A stretch of DNA of 5,740 bases, taken from Myxococcota bacterium (lineage in GTDB: Bacteria; Myxococcota_C; UBA6777). Positions 1-5,704 of the stretch are shown piece by piece. The first letter of the stretch is position 1, and the number at the start of each line of letters is the position of its first letter. The stretch lies in contig JAKLKB010000214.1 of the NCBI GenBank assembly GCA_023150835.1, positions 1 through 5,740 of the forward strand, written 5' to 3'. The notes below the pieces were generated by a model that did not search any database, had not been told where the DNA came from, and worked only from the letters and a program-made list of their open reading frames with translations. A program made the translations under genes and the position numbers.

Positions 1-433
1 GTATTTTAGAGGGAGAAGCAGCGGCGTTGACGGGGCGTAGGGTGCCATTGCCGTTAACGCGCTCGATGTAGGGCTGCTCGGTCTCTTGGATCACGATCTC
101 AGGGTCTTGTTCGTGGAGAGCTTCGCCATCGGAGGGAGCGGCATCTTCGGGAAAAAGGGCTTCTTCGGGGAGGTTCTCGGGGAGGGGTTCGGTCTTTTCG
201 GAGCCACCGTCCGTTTGTTCGGAGGCGCACTGTTTGGGATCGGGGTTGGATTGAGGAACACAGACTTTTTCGCGGCAGATCAGACCTCGGTCGAGGCAGT
301 CATCAACGCAGGGATGACAGAGAAAATCGGGCCAAGGGCGGAGGACACAAGAGACCGCCATAACAGCCCAGAAGAGAGCGAGCGCCGCGAGCCAAGAAAA
401 AGCCCGATGCCCCAGAGAAACAGGATTCGGCAT
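1..433 (-). CDS. Cys-rich putative lipoprotein, N-terminal 144 residues (runs off left edge)
   Basis: An ATG at 433 opens a frame that stays free of stops to the left window edge, giving 144 residues without the C-terminus. The start has AAGGAG eight bases upstream. Residues 13-28 form a hydrophobic signal segment (SWLAALALFWAVMAVS) ending at Cys29. The site AVSC is an acceptable but imperfect lipobox, so outer-membrane or periplasmic lipoprotein anchoring is likely. Next comes a Cys cluster (C39, C42, C46, C53, C58, C69). Within it C46-x3-G-x2-C53-x4-C58 resembles short disulfide motifs common in secreted myxobacterial proteins. Residues 70-125 are acidic and Pro/Glu-rich (PLPENLPEEALFPED), typical of a flexible tether. 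I do not recognise a family and no function can be assigned. It follows the TPR/TM gene in the same direction after 118 bases and may belong to the same unit. Signal peptidase I cleavage instead of lipidation is possible. Confidence 0.72.
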   Translation of the reverse strand, partial: MPNPVSLGHRAFSWLAALALFWAVMAVSCVLRPWPDFLCHPCVDDCLDRGLICREKVCVPQSNPDPKQCASEQTDGGSEKTEPLPENLPEEALFPEDAAPSDGEALHEQDPEIVIQETEQPYIERVNGNGTLRPVNAAASPSKI

Positions 434-551
434 CACAAAGACTCCTTCATACGACAAAAAGACCAAGCCGCTGCTCGCCTTGCGATGAGGCTTTGCAAGC
501 ATCCGCAAAGAGACGATGCAGGGGCTTGAGAAGAGTATGCAGGCAAAAGTC
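434..551 (-). other. Intergenic gap with small inverted repeat
   Basis: These 118 bases separate the TPR/TM gene from the lipoprotein gene, the widest gap in the cluster. A perfect 6-bp inverted repeat, CTTTGC/GCAAAG with an 8-base loop, lies at 491..510. It is not followed by a T run on the minus strand, so it is a poor intrinsic terminator. I see no convincing -35/-10 pair. The gap could hold a weak internal promoter or an mRNA processing hairpin; neither is shown. Confidence 0.3.
442..447 (-). promoter_or_regulatory. Shine-Dalgarno site of the left-edge lipoprotein gene
   Basis: AAGGAG on the minus strand lies eight bases before the ATG at 433. It supports a real start for the truncated gene. 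An ATG at 450 just upstream is followed by a stop after five codons, and that stop overlaps the chosen start as TGATG. Confidence 0.6.
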
Positions 552-1250
552 TCACCAGAGGATCCTTTCTTTTGTAGCATGAGGGGGATGCTCTGAAGAG
601 CGAGGAGGCGGGGACTTGGTGAGTTCAACGATCAACCAGATGGTCGAGGCAACCAACAAAGCCCCGCCCGTCGCATAGGCAAGATTGGCCCCTAACGCCA
701 AACCGTCGGCATTTCGGAAGTGAAGGGCCGCAGCAGGGAGCTTGTGGTAGGCTTTTTCAGCGGCATCTTGCTCAGAAAGAGCAACGGCTCCGAGGATGGC
801 AGCCCCCACAAAAGCAGCGGCCCCGATGCTGAGCAAGACGATGGAAGGGACGATATCAGGGGAACGAGAAGGCGGCGGAGGTCGGCGACGAACAGGGTGA
901 TGGAGGAGGAACTCTTTGCGCCAGAGCAAGAACTGTCGCCGCATGAGCGGACTCATCTCTCCACGCAACGGGACATCGGGATCGCTCTTGAGGGCTTGGC
1001 GAAAAGCGTCCTTGGCAAGGCCCTTTTGAACTTTGTTGTAATAAGCGAGGGCGAGAAGTTGGAGGTATTGCGCCCGAAGAGAAGCAGAAAGCTCGGAACG
1101 TTCGAGTTCTTTTCGCAAGAGGGGAAAGGCTTTGTCGGGTTCTTCGTCGACAAACCGAATTAGCTGCGAGAGAGGAGTGGCGGCCCATCCGAGCGAACGG
1201 CCCCCCAAGCCTCCAAGAAGCACAAAACAACAGAGGATCCAACGCATCAT
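552..1250 (-). CDS. Secreted/membrane TPR-like protein with C-terminal two-helix membrane hairpin
   Basis: The protein has 232 residues from the ATG at 1250. That start has GGAG eight bases upstream and puts a signal peptide (MMRWILCCFVLLGG, likely cleavage near GWA-A at 23/24) at the very N-terminus. A longer frame from a TTG at 1310 lacks a ribosome site and would bury the signal. Residues 25-95 are helical, and 67-95 match a TPR unit (ALAYYNKVQKGLAKDAFRQA, then L-x-x-D-P). The following SP-x-x-x-x-x-F at 100-107 is a common companion of such domains. A Pro/Arg stretch (119-130) leads to two hydrophobic segments, about 134-158 and 184-209, the second containing ATGGALLVASTIW. This tail resembles hairpins seen in many uncharacterised myxobacterial TPR proteins. 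The TPR part should be periplasmic, but the topology is inferred. It follows the PEGA kinase after 46 bases, so it is probably co-expressed and may scaffold or modulate it. No enzymatic motif is seen. Confidence 0.82.
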   Translation of the reverse strand: MMRWILCCFVLLGGLGGRSLGWAATPLSQLIRFVDEEPDKAFPLLRKELERSELSASLRAQYLQLLALAYYNKVQKGLAKDAFRQALKSDPDVPLRGEMSPLMRRQFLLWRKEFLLHHPVRRRPPPPSRSPDIVPSIVLLSIGAAAFVGAAILGAVALSEQDAAEKAYHKLPAAALHFRNADGLALGANLAYATGGALLVASTIWLIVELTKSPPPRSSEHPPHATKERILW

Positions 1251-1258
1251 ACCAAGAG

Positions 1259-1262
1259 CTCC
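1259..1262 (-). promoter_or_regulatory. Shine-Dalgarno GGAG that decides the start of the TPR/TM gene
   Basis: GGAG lies eight bases before the ATG at 1250. The competing TTG at 1310 is preceded by CAACCCCCTTT, with no purine-rich site. A second ATG follows directly at 1247 and could also be used. Confidence 0.55.
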
Positions 1263-1296
1263 ATAGCCTCGAAGCCGCTGCGGCAAAGATCGAGAT

Positions 1297-3564
1297 TCAC
1301 CAACGGACAAAAGGGGGTTGCGCGATCTGGTTGGGAGAGATCACGATGGCGAGTTTTCGGACCTGCGTGCTTTGGCCTTCACGGTACAGGGTGAGGTTGT
1401 GGCTGCCTGAAGGCAAAGAGATCGGTGTGTGGCTTTGTCCGATCTCACCGAAGGGAGCGAGCAAAACAGAGGACCAAGGCTTGCTGCGGATGAAGACTTG
1501 GCCCATCTCCACACGCTTTTCAACGCGGTGCGTTCCGCCCGACGAAAGATCCACAGAAAAAGTCCAAAGGAAGAGTTTTTGCCGATGGATACAGCGAAAG
1601 CGATAGCGTTTTGGCTCCAAAGAAAGCGTGAACTGCGAGTGTTTACCGTAGTCTTCGTATTGGTTTCGCAAGACGCAAGGAAAGGGCGATATCTGAACGA
1701 TCAGCGTGGCTTTCTGTGCGGCAGGTGCGGTGGGTGCAAGAGGACGGTGAAGAGGTGGGGTGGATGCGCGGAGTGTAGGAGCCTGCACCGTATTGGGACG
1801 GATCACAAGAGGCGAGTGTTTGGATAGGGCGATGGATGGGGCGGTTCTGGCGTTCTGCGAGAGGGCCTTCGCAAGAGGTCGCGCCTTTGGGGAACGGGTA
1901 CGCCGAAGATAAGGGCGCTTCGGAAGGCGCACGATAGGAGAAGGCGTTTCATCGGGTGTTATGGAAGAGGCATCCACGGGATCGCGTTGTTGTCGTGGAG
2001 ATTCAGCAGAAGAAGCGCCCTCTGGATCTGGAAGAGCAAGAACAAGAGAAGGTCGATCGGTAGGACGAGCCGCCAAGCTCGCCCGCTCTTTGGGGCGAAG
2101 GGGTGAGGGCAGCGCAGCATCGCGAGCTTTTTGATGGCGGGGCAGCGGAGAAGATCGTTCGACAAGCAAAACATTCGGTAGCCCAGAAGGATTACGCCAA
2201 AAAGACCCCCCCCAAAAAGCCATCCCAAGCAAGGCAACAACGACCAGCACAAATGCTATTTTCTGCGGATACAACGGTCTTTTTGATTTAGACAACGCAA
2301 GAGCCGAAGCATCGGACACAAGAGCCGAAGCATCGGACGCAAGAGCCGAAGCATCGGACACAAGAGCCGAAGCATCGGACGCAAGAGCCGAAGCATCGGA
2401 CACAAGAGCCGAAGCATCGGAGGGACGAGGGGCATTTGCGGAGAGAGAAAGCGAGGGAGAAGACCAGACAGCGTCTTGGATGGTGTCTTTTTTGTGACGA
2501 GAGGCGAGTTCTTCGGGGGTTTGAGCGAGGGTATCGGAATAAGCAGCCAAGCCGTACCAAGAGACTTTGGAAAGGGATCTGGATTCGCCACGCAACAGCG
2601 AAGAAAGCCACGATTGGATCTCGTTCGGTCCATAGAGGGGATGTTCGTGTCTTCGACAAAGTGATTCGAGTTCTTGGCGGACGTGGAAAGCCTGTTGGGG
2701 TCGGCGTGTTGGGTCGGGTGAAAGCAATAGGTCGAGATAGGAACTGATCGCATGAGGAAGATGTTCGACGATCTGTTTCGCCGAAGGGATGGGCGATTCA
2801 GCAAGTTTTGCGAGGCGGATGAGGTGTTCGTGGTAGAGAGTCGGTCGAAAAGGGGCTTGGCCAGTGAGGAGCTCGTAGAGGACAGCAGAAGCAGCGAAGA
2901 TGTCGGACTGTGGGGAGGTTTGTGCATAAAGAGCTTGTTCGGGGGCCATGTAGGCAAAGCTGCCTTTGGGCTTGGCTTCGAGCGTTTGGAGGGCTTGATC
3001 GCGTTGTTCCCACTTGGCGATGCCAAGATCGATGATCTTGACAAGGCCGTGAGTCGAGAGCATCAGGTTTTGAGGTTTGAGATCCCGATGCACCAGATGC
3101 AGCGGTTGCTCGTGAAGAGTCGCGGTGTGGGCGTGATGGAGGCCCTCGAAAAGCTGCGCTGCGATAGAAAGCGCCATCGGCCAAGGGATCGGGGTTTTGC
3201 GGGTTTCTCGATGTTCGTGCAGCAGATCGAAAAAGTCCAATCCTTCGACGATCTCCATCTCAAGGCCAAGCAAAGCGTGCTGTTTGTCTTCGAATGCGTT
3301 GTTAACGCGCACAAAGTGTGGAGAGTGACGCAAGCACTCGCTGAGTCGGGCTTCTTCACGAAAGGCAAGCAAACGCAGCTTGAGGACGTCGACGTTGGGG
3401 GTGGCGTCAAGGCGCATGATCTTGAGCGCGACCTGCATCTCAAGGCCGAAGGCTTCGGTGATCTTGATAGCACGCCAGACTTGCGCTTGTCCGCCACTTC
3501 CAAGTAGCCGCACGAGTCGAAAAACGCCTTGTTTGATGGTAGTTTCAGGTCGAAGCGGTTGCAA
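1297..3564 (-). CDS. Transmembrane Hanks-type Ser/Thr protein kinase with PEGA-like ectodomain
   Basis: This 755-residue PknB-like kinase phosphorylates Ser/Thr on unknown substrates. The kinase domain spans about 14-303: Gly loop LGSGGQAQVW (21-30), catalytic Lys48 in VALKIM, helix-C Glu71, HRDLKPQN with Asp161, DLG with metal-binding Asp179 (DLG in place of DFG), GSFAYMAPEQ (201-210), Asp221 and Arg288. All key residues are present, so it should be active; Ser202 takes the usual activation-loop Thr place. A cytoplasmic linker (304-430) includes six heptads SDASAL[V/A] (382-423). One TM segment (about 436-456) precedes a Pro- and Arg/Lys-rich outer linker (457-617). The C-terminus resembles PEGA at 687-749 (GQVFIRSKPWSSVLL, then TPISLPSGSHNLTLY); 618-685 may be a degenerate second copy. 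PEGA domains are thought to bind envelope components, but no ligand is known here. The start is TTG with a strong ribosome site; no in-frame ATG lies before the Gly loop. It begins 29 bases after the tail-anchored kinase gene. Confidence 0.93.
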   Translation of the reverse strand: MQPLRPETTIKQGVFRLVRLLGSGGQAQVWRAIKITEAFGLEMQVALKIMRLDATPNVDVLKLRLLAFREEARLSECLRHSPHFVRVNNAFEDKQHALLGLEMEIVEGLDFFDLLHEHRETRKTPIPWPMALSIAAQLFEGLHHAHTATLHEQPLHLVHRDLKPQNLMLSTHGLVKIIDLGIAKWEQRDQALQTLEAKPKGSFAYMAPEQALYAQTSPQSDIFAASAVLYELLTGQAPFRPTLYHEHLIRLAKLAESPIPSAKQIVEHLPHAISSYLDLLLSPDPTRRPQQAFHVRQELESLCRRHEHPLYGPNEIQSWLSSLLRGESRSLSKVSWYGLAAYSDTLAQTPEELASRHKKDTIQDAVWSSPSLSLSANAPRPSDASALVSDASALASDASALVSDASALASDASALVSDASALALSKSKRPLYPQKIAFVLVVVALLGMAFWGGSFWRNPSGLPNVLLVERSSPLPRHQKARDAALPSPLRPKERASLAARPTDRPSLVLALPDPEGASSAESPRQQRDPVDASSITPDETPSPIVRLPKRPYLRRTRSPKARPLAKALSQNARTAPSIALSKHSPLVIRPNTVQAPTLRASTPPLHRPLAPTAPAAQKATLIVQISPFPCVLRNQYEDYGKHSQFTLSLEPKRYRFRCIHRQKLFLWTFSVDLSSGGTHRVEKRVEMGQVFIRSKPWSSVLLAPFGEIGQSHTPISLPSGSHNLTLYREGQSTQVRKLAIVISPNQIAQPPFVRW
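2296..2421 (-). repeat. In-frame 21-bp tandem repeat, six units (42-bp period x3)
   Basis: Six contiguous 21-bp units encode SDASAL followed alternately by Val and Ala (residues 382-423 of the PEGA kinase). Units differ only at one base, GTG versus GCG, so the array is three perfect 42-bp copies. The near-identity at synonymous positions points to recent slippage or unequal crossing-over. The array sits in the linker between kinase domain and TM segment, adding flexible Ser-rich length and possible phosphorylation sites. Confidence 0.95.
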
Positions 3565-3571
3565 AGACTAT

Positions 3572-3580
3572 CCCTCTCTC
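3572..3580 (-). promoter_or_regulatory. Shine-Dalgarno supporting the TTG start of the PEGA kinase
   Basis: GAGAGAGGG on the minus strand lies seven bases before the TTG at 3564 and makes that rare start convincing. The element partly overlaps one arm of a 5-bp inverted repeat (TCTCG at 3593-3589 on the transcript, CGAGA at 3581-3577). Local folding could therefore tune access, perhaps relieved by ribosomes finishing the upstream kinase gene; that is inference. Confidence 0.6.
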
Positions 3581-3593
3581 GAAAAGCCCGAGA

Positions 3594-5360
3594 TTAGCGC
3601 AAAAACGAGAAGATCACAAAAAACACGACGGTAAAAAAGACGCCCACTGCAAGGCCGATCAAGATGCCCGTCTTCATGCTCGTATCAGTCGGTGGGGGTG
3701 GAGTACTCGGAAGGTGCGAGATCACAGAGTCGACAGGCGCGTGATGAGGCATCGGGGCCGTCTCGGCCAACGAAGTAGGTGAAGTCGTCGCGTAGTGGGA
3801 TGCCACAATCGCCGCTTGCACGTCAAAGGGCTCTTCGCGCGTTTTACTGAAAACGTCCGACAGATGAGAAGAAACGACGGGCTGAGGAATGTATCCATGA
3901 ATCGAAGGGGAAGAGTCCGCCGATGCCAAATGCGCAGAACTCGATGGATGAAGTTTTTCTGTAGGCGTTGATTTGGCCGATGGATAGAGGATCTCCAAGG
4001 CTTCTGCGGGGATCTGTTGCGTGGCAGGCATCGGATCGGTGCTGACTTCGTGTTCATGGCTCGGTGAGGCGGATGTGTAGGATGGTGCAGGATAAGCCGA
4101 TGGATGGGGGTTTGCAGAAAGGTACGAGGACGTCGAGGCATCAGGAGATCGTGCGGGATACGACGAAGTCGGCAGGTAGGGATGTTCCGAGGATGCCGAT
4201 GAATAGGGATGTTGAGACGGCGTTGAGGATGCCGATGAATAGGGATGTTGAGACGGCGTTGAGGATGCCGATGAATAGGGATGTTGAGACGATGCCGACG
4301 AAACGGACGGATAGGGATCGGAAGAAGCAGAAACAAAAGAAGCTGCTGTGCTGGGAGGAGGGGGAAGCGCGGCAAGGCGAGGGAAAAGATCGGGAGGAGG
4401 GCCGACAAGCGCTTGTGGAGCCAAAAGATCGATCCCATGAACGGCGCGAAGGATCTCAAGGAGGTTTTTCGGATCGATCGGAGCGGTTCGGACCCGCGAG
4501 ACCTGCTGGAGATCGATGGTTTGATCGAAGAGATCTTCGAGGGCTTGACGAAAAGCATCGCAAGAGGGAAAGCGATCCGTCGGATCTTTCGCAAGCGCCC
4601 GCATCACGATGTCGTTCAAGCCATCGGGAAGATCGGTGCGAAAGTTGCGGATGTCATCGGGTTCGGCTTCGGTGTGAGCGATCAAAACATCGGTGTATCC
4701 GCCTCGAAAAGGTGGATGTCCAACAAGCAATTCGTACAAGCTGATCCCGAGCGAATAGATATCCATGCTCGGGGTAGGAGGTAGCCCACGGATCTGTTCG
4801 GGCGAGATGTAGGTGATCGTACCGAGTAGAGAGCCTTCTTTGGTTTTGATGAAACTGCTTTCGAGCATCTTGGCGATGCCAAAGTCTAGAATCTTCGGAG
4901 TGATCCGCTCTTCTGTGATGTGGAGCATGATGTTGGCGGGCTTGATATCGCGGTGAACGATATGATGCCGATGAACAAAAGCCATCGCCTCCAAGATCGG
5001 CAAAAAGAAGTTCTGGATCTGCTCGATAGAAAGACCAAACAGATTTTGTTGACGCATGAAAGTTCGCAGATCCACACCGTCGATCCATTCCATCACAAGG
5101 GCAAAGATGCCCTCTTCGTCGATCAGCCCCAACACTTGGCCGATGTTGGGATGAGAAAGGCGGCATTGGATCTGTGCTTCTTGTTGAAGGCGTGCGCGTA
5201 CTTCTTCCGAGGCATTGTGGTGATCGGACAAGACCTTAATCGCCACCCATCGCTCAGGAACAAATTCGGCGACGGCTTTGTAAACACGCGCCATCCCCCC
5301 GCGCCCAACTTCCTTAACAAAGCGGTAGCGACCAACCCGACTCCCTACAAGTTCCGCCAT
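3594..5360 (-). CDS. Tail-anchored Hanks-type Ser/Thr protein kinase
   Basis: This 588-residue PknB-like kinase starts at an ATG with AGGGG six bases upstream. The kinase domain covers about 11-277: Gly loop VGRGGMARVY (18-27), catalytic Lys42 in VAIKV, helix-C Glu61, HRDIKPAN with catalytic Asp138, DFG with Asp159, GTITYISPEQ (180-189; Thr181 and Thr183 are candidate activation sites), Asp200 and Arg263. All are intact, so activity is expected. From about 320 to 560 the chain is low-complexity, rich in Ser, Pro, His and Tyr, with SQHPYSSASSTP repeats at 358-391. One hydrophobic segment, about 565-586, ends two residues before the stop. The protein is therefore cytoplasmic and membrane-anchored by its tail, with no sensor domain outside, unlike classic PASTA or PEGA kinases. 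It is the first gene of the cluster and is followed after 29 bases by the PEGA kinase, which may supply the sensory input. Substrates are unknown. Confidence 0.93.
   Translation of the reverse strand: MAELVGSRVGRYRFVKEVGRGGMARVYKAVAEFVPERWVAIKVLSDHHNASEEVRARLQQEAQIQCRLSHPNIGQVLGLIDEEGIFALVMEWIDGVDLRTFMRQQNLFGLSIEQIQNFFLPILEAMAFVHRHHIVHRDIKPANIMLHITEERITPKILDFGIAKMLESSFIKTKEGSLLGTITYISPEQIRGLPPTPSMDIYSLGISLYELLVGHPPFRGGYTDVLIAHTEAEPDDIRNFRTDLPDGLNDIVMRALAKDPTDRFPSCDAFRQALEDLFDQTIDLQQVSRVRTAPIDPKNLLEILRAVHGIDLLAPQALVGPPPDLFPRLAALPPPPSTAASFVSASSDPYPSVSSASSQHPYSSASSTPSQHPYSSASSTPSQHPYSSASSEHPYLPTSSYPARSPDASTSSYLSANPHPSAYPAPSYTSASPSHEHEVSTDPMPATQQIPAEALEILYPSAKSTPTEKLHPSSSAHLASADSSPSIHGYIPQPVVSSHLSDVFSKTREEPFDVQAAIVASHYATTSPTSLAETAPMPHHAPVDSVISHLPSTPPPPTDTSMKTGILIGLAVGVFFTVVFFVIFSFLR
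4188..4289 (-). repeat. In-frame 36-bp tandem repeat, about 2.8 units
   Basis: Two full and one partial 36-bp unit encode SQHPYSSASSTP (residues 358-391 of the tail-anchored kinase). Units at 4254..4289 and 4218..4253 look identical; the third (4188..4217) loses its last two codons and continues as E-HPY. Diverged echoes flank it (SASSDPYPSVSSASS before, SEHPYLPTSS after), so the whole linker seems built from this unit. It adds Ser/Tyr-rich flexible length between the kinase and its membrane anchor. Confidence 0.93.
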
Positions 5361-5366
5361 CTTCCA

Positions 5367-5371
5367 CCCCT
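5367..5371 (-). promoter_or_regulatory. Probable Shine-Dalgarno of the tail-anchored kinase
   Basis: AGGGG lies six bases before the ATG at 5360. The start also places the Gly loop at residue 18, as expected for a PknB-like kinase beginning directly with its catalytic domain. Confidence 0.45.
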
Positions 5372-5415
5372 ATCGCGCAACACTCCGCAAGACCACCCAA
5401 CCCATGCCATCCGTC

Positions 5416-5429
5416 CAAAAACCTTTTTG
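5416..5429. promoter_or_regulatory. AT-rich inverted repeat in the kinase leader
   Basis: CAAAAA-CC-TTTTTG is a 6-bp inverted repeat with a 2-base centre, about 56 bases before the kinase start and downstream of the candidate promoter. It could be a regulator half-site pair or simply a consequence of the T/A runs in this region. Confidence 0.2.
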
Positions 5430-5482
5430 ACGCAACACGCAACTCACCTCCAACAACACCCATCGACCCACAAGAAAAAAAC

Positions 5483-5511
5483 AGACTACCCAAGCCACGC
5501 TTTCTTGCCAA
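5483..5511 (-). promoter_or_regulatory. Candidate sigma70-type promoter for the kinase cluster
   Basis: On the minus strand TTGGCA (5511-5506, five of six matches to TTGACA) is followed after exactly 17 bases by TAGTCT (5488-5483, three of six matches to TATAAT). A seven-T run (5481-5475) follows directly, near where transcription would start. The leader would be about 115 bases. The -10 match is weak, so this is only a candidate. Confidence 0.3.
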
Positions 5512-5616
5512 GCCCCACAACACCAAAACAAAAACGCACCGTCGACACCGCTTCTACAACCCCCGTGTTCGAGCCATTTCAAGCGGCTGTGCTGTTCGAT
5601 TGAAAAACGTCCATTC

Positions 5617-5634
5617 ACCCCGCCGATACGGGGT
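5617..5634. other. Hairpin 1 of the upstream cluster
   Basis: ACCCCG and CGGGGT form a perfect 6-bp stem around a 6-base loop. On the minus strand a T run follows about nine bases later, so it is at best a poor terminator. Confidence 0.4.
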
Positions 5635-5661
5635 CAAGGGAGCCGCGCTCTATGGCGGGGC

Positions 5662-5678
5662 GTGGGGTGGAACCCCAC
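5662..5678. other. Hairpin 2 of the upstream cluster
   Basis: GTGGGGT and ACCCCAC form a perfect 7-bp stem around GGA. The direct hexamer CGCGCT flanks it at 5644..5649 and 5680..5685. There is no adjacent T run on either strand. It could be a structured RNA element, a repeat-family element or a protein site. Confidence 0.45.
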
Positions 5679-5692
5679 ACGCGCTAGGTTAA

Positions 5693-5704
5693 GGTGGAAA
5701 CACC
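5693..5704 (+). other. Hairpin 3 of the upstream cluster with GAAA loop
   Basis: GGTG-GAAA-CACC on the plus strand is a 4-bp stem capped by a GNRA-type tetraloop. Such a loop would be meaningful only if the plus strand is transcribed, which is not shown. Confidence 0.3.

Noticed and set aside
491-510. Intrinsic terminator between the TPR/TM gene and the lipoprotein gene
   Set aside because: The stem is only 6 bp and is not followed by a T run on the transcribed strand.
86-529. Plus-strand open frame at the left end
   Set aside because: It is antisense to the lipoprotein gene, which has a ribosome site, signal segment and Cys motif; the plus frame is Gly/Phe-rich with no family resemblance.
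1251-1310. TTG start at 1310 extending the TPR/TM protein by 20 residues
   Set aside because: No ribosome site, overlap with the kinase end, and it would place a non-hydrophobic stretch ahead of the signal peptide. The ATG at 1250 has GGAG at good spacing.
2256-3044. Minus-strand frame with Leu/Arg/Pro repeats overlapping the PEGA kinase
   Set aside because: It is a shifted reading of the same DNA; the repeat peptides come from the 21-bp array read out of frame.
2752-3507. Long plus-strand open frame opposite the PEGA kinase
   Set aside because: It mirrors the conserved kinase domain on the other strand, has no recognisable domain, and no ribosome site was evident. The minus-strand frame carries every kinase motif.
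4188-4289. CRISPR array (36-bp direct repeats)
   Set aside because: The repeats are contiguous with no spacers and are in frame inside a kinase gene; the 21-bp array at 2296..2421 is rejected for the same reason.
4064-4744. Plus-strand open frame opposite the tail-anchored kinase
   Set aside because: Its Arg/Met-rich repeats are the antisense reading of the SQHPYSSASSTP repeat; no independent coding signal.
4920-5603. Plus-strand open frame of about 227 residues spanning the kinase start and leader
   Set aside because: Its left part is antisense to the kinase catalytic domain and its right part is low-complexity from the A+C-rich leader.
5370-5618. Small minus-strand frame (82 codons, GTG start) just before the first kinase
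   Set aside because: It is unusually rich in Trp, Cys and Val because of the G+T bias, and lacks a properly spaced ribosome site. A real small protein cannot be fully excluded.
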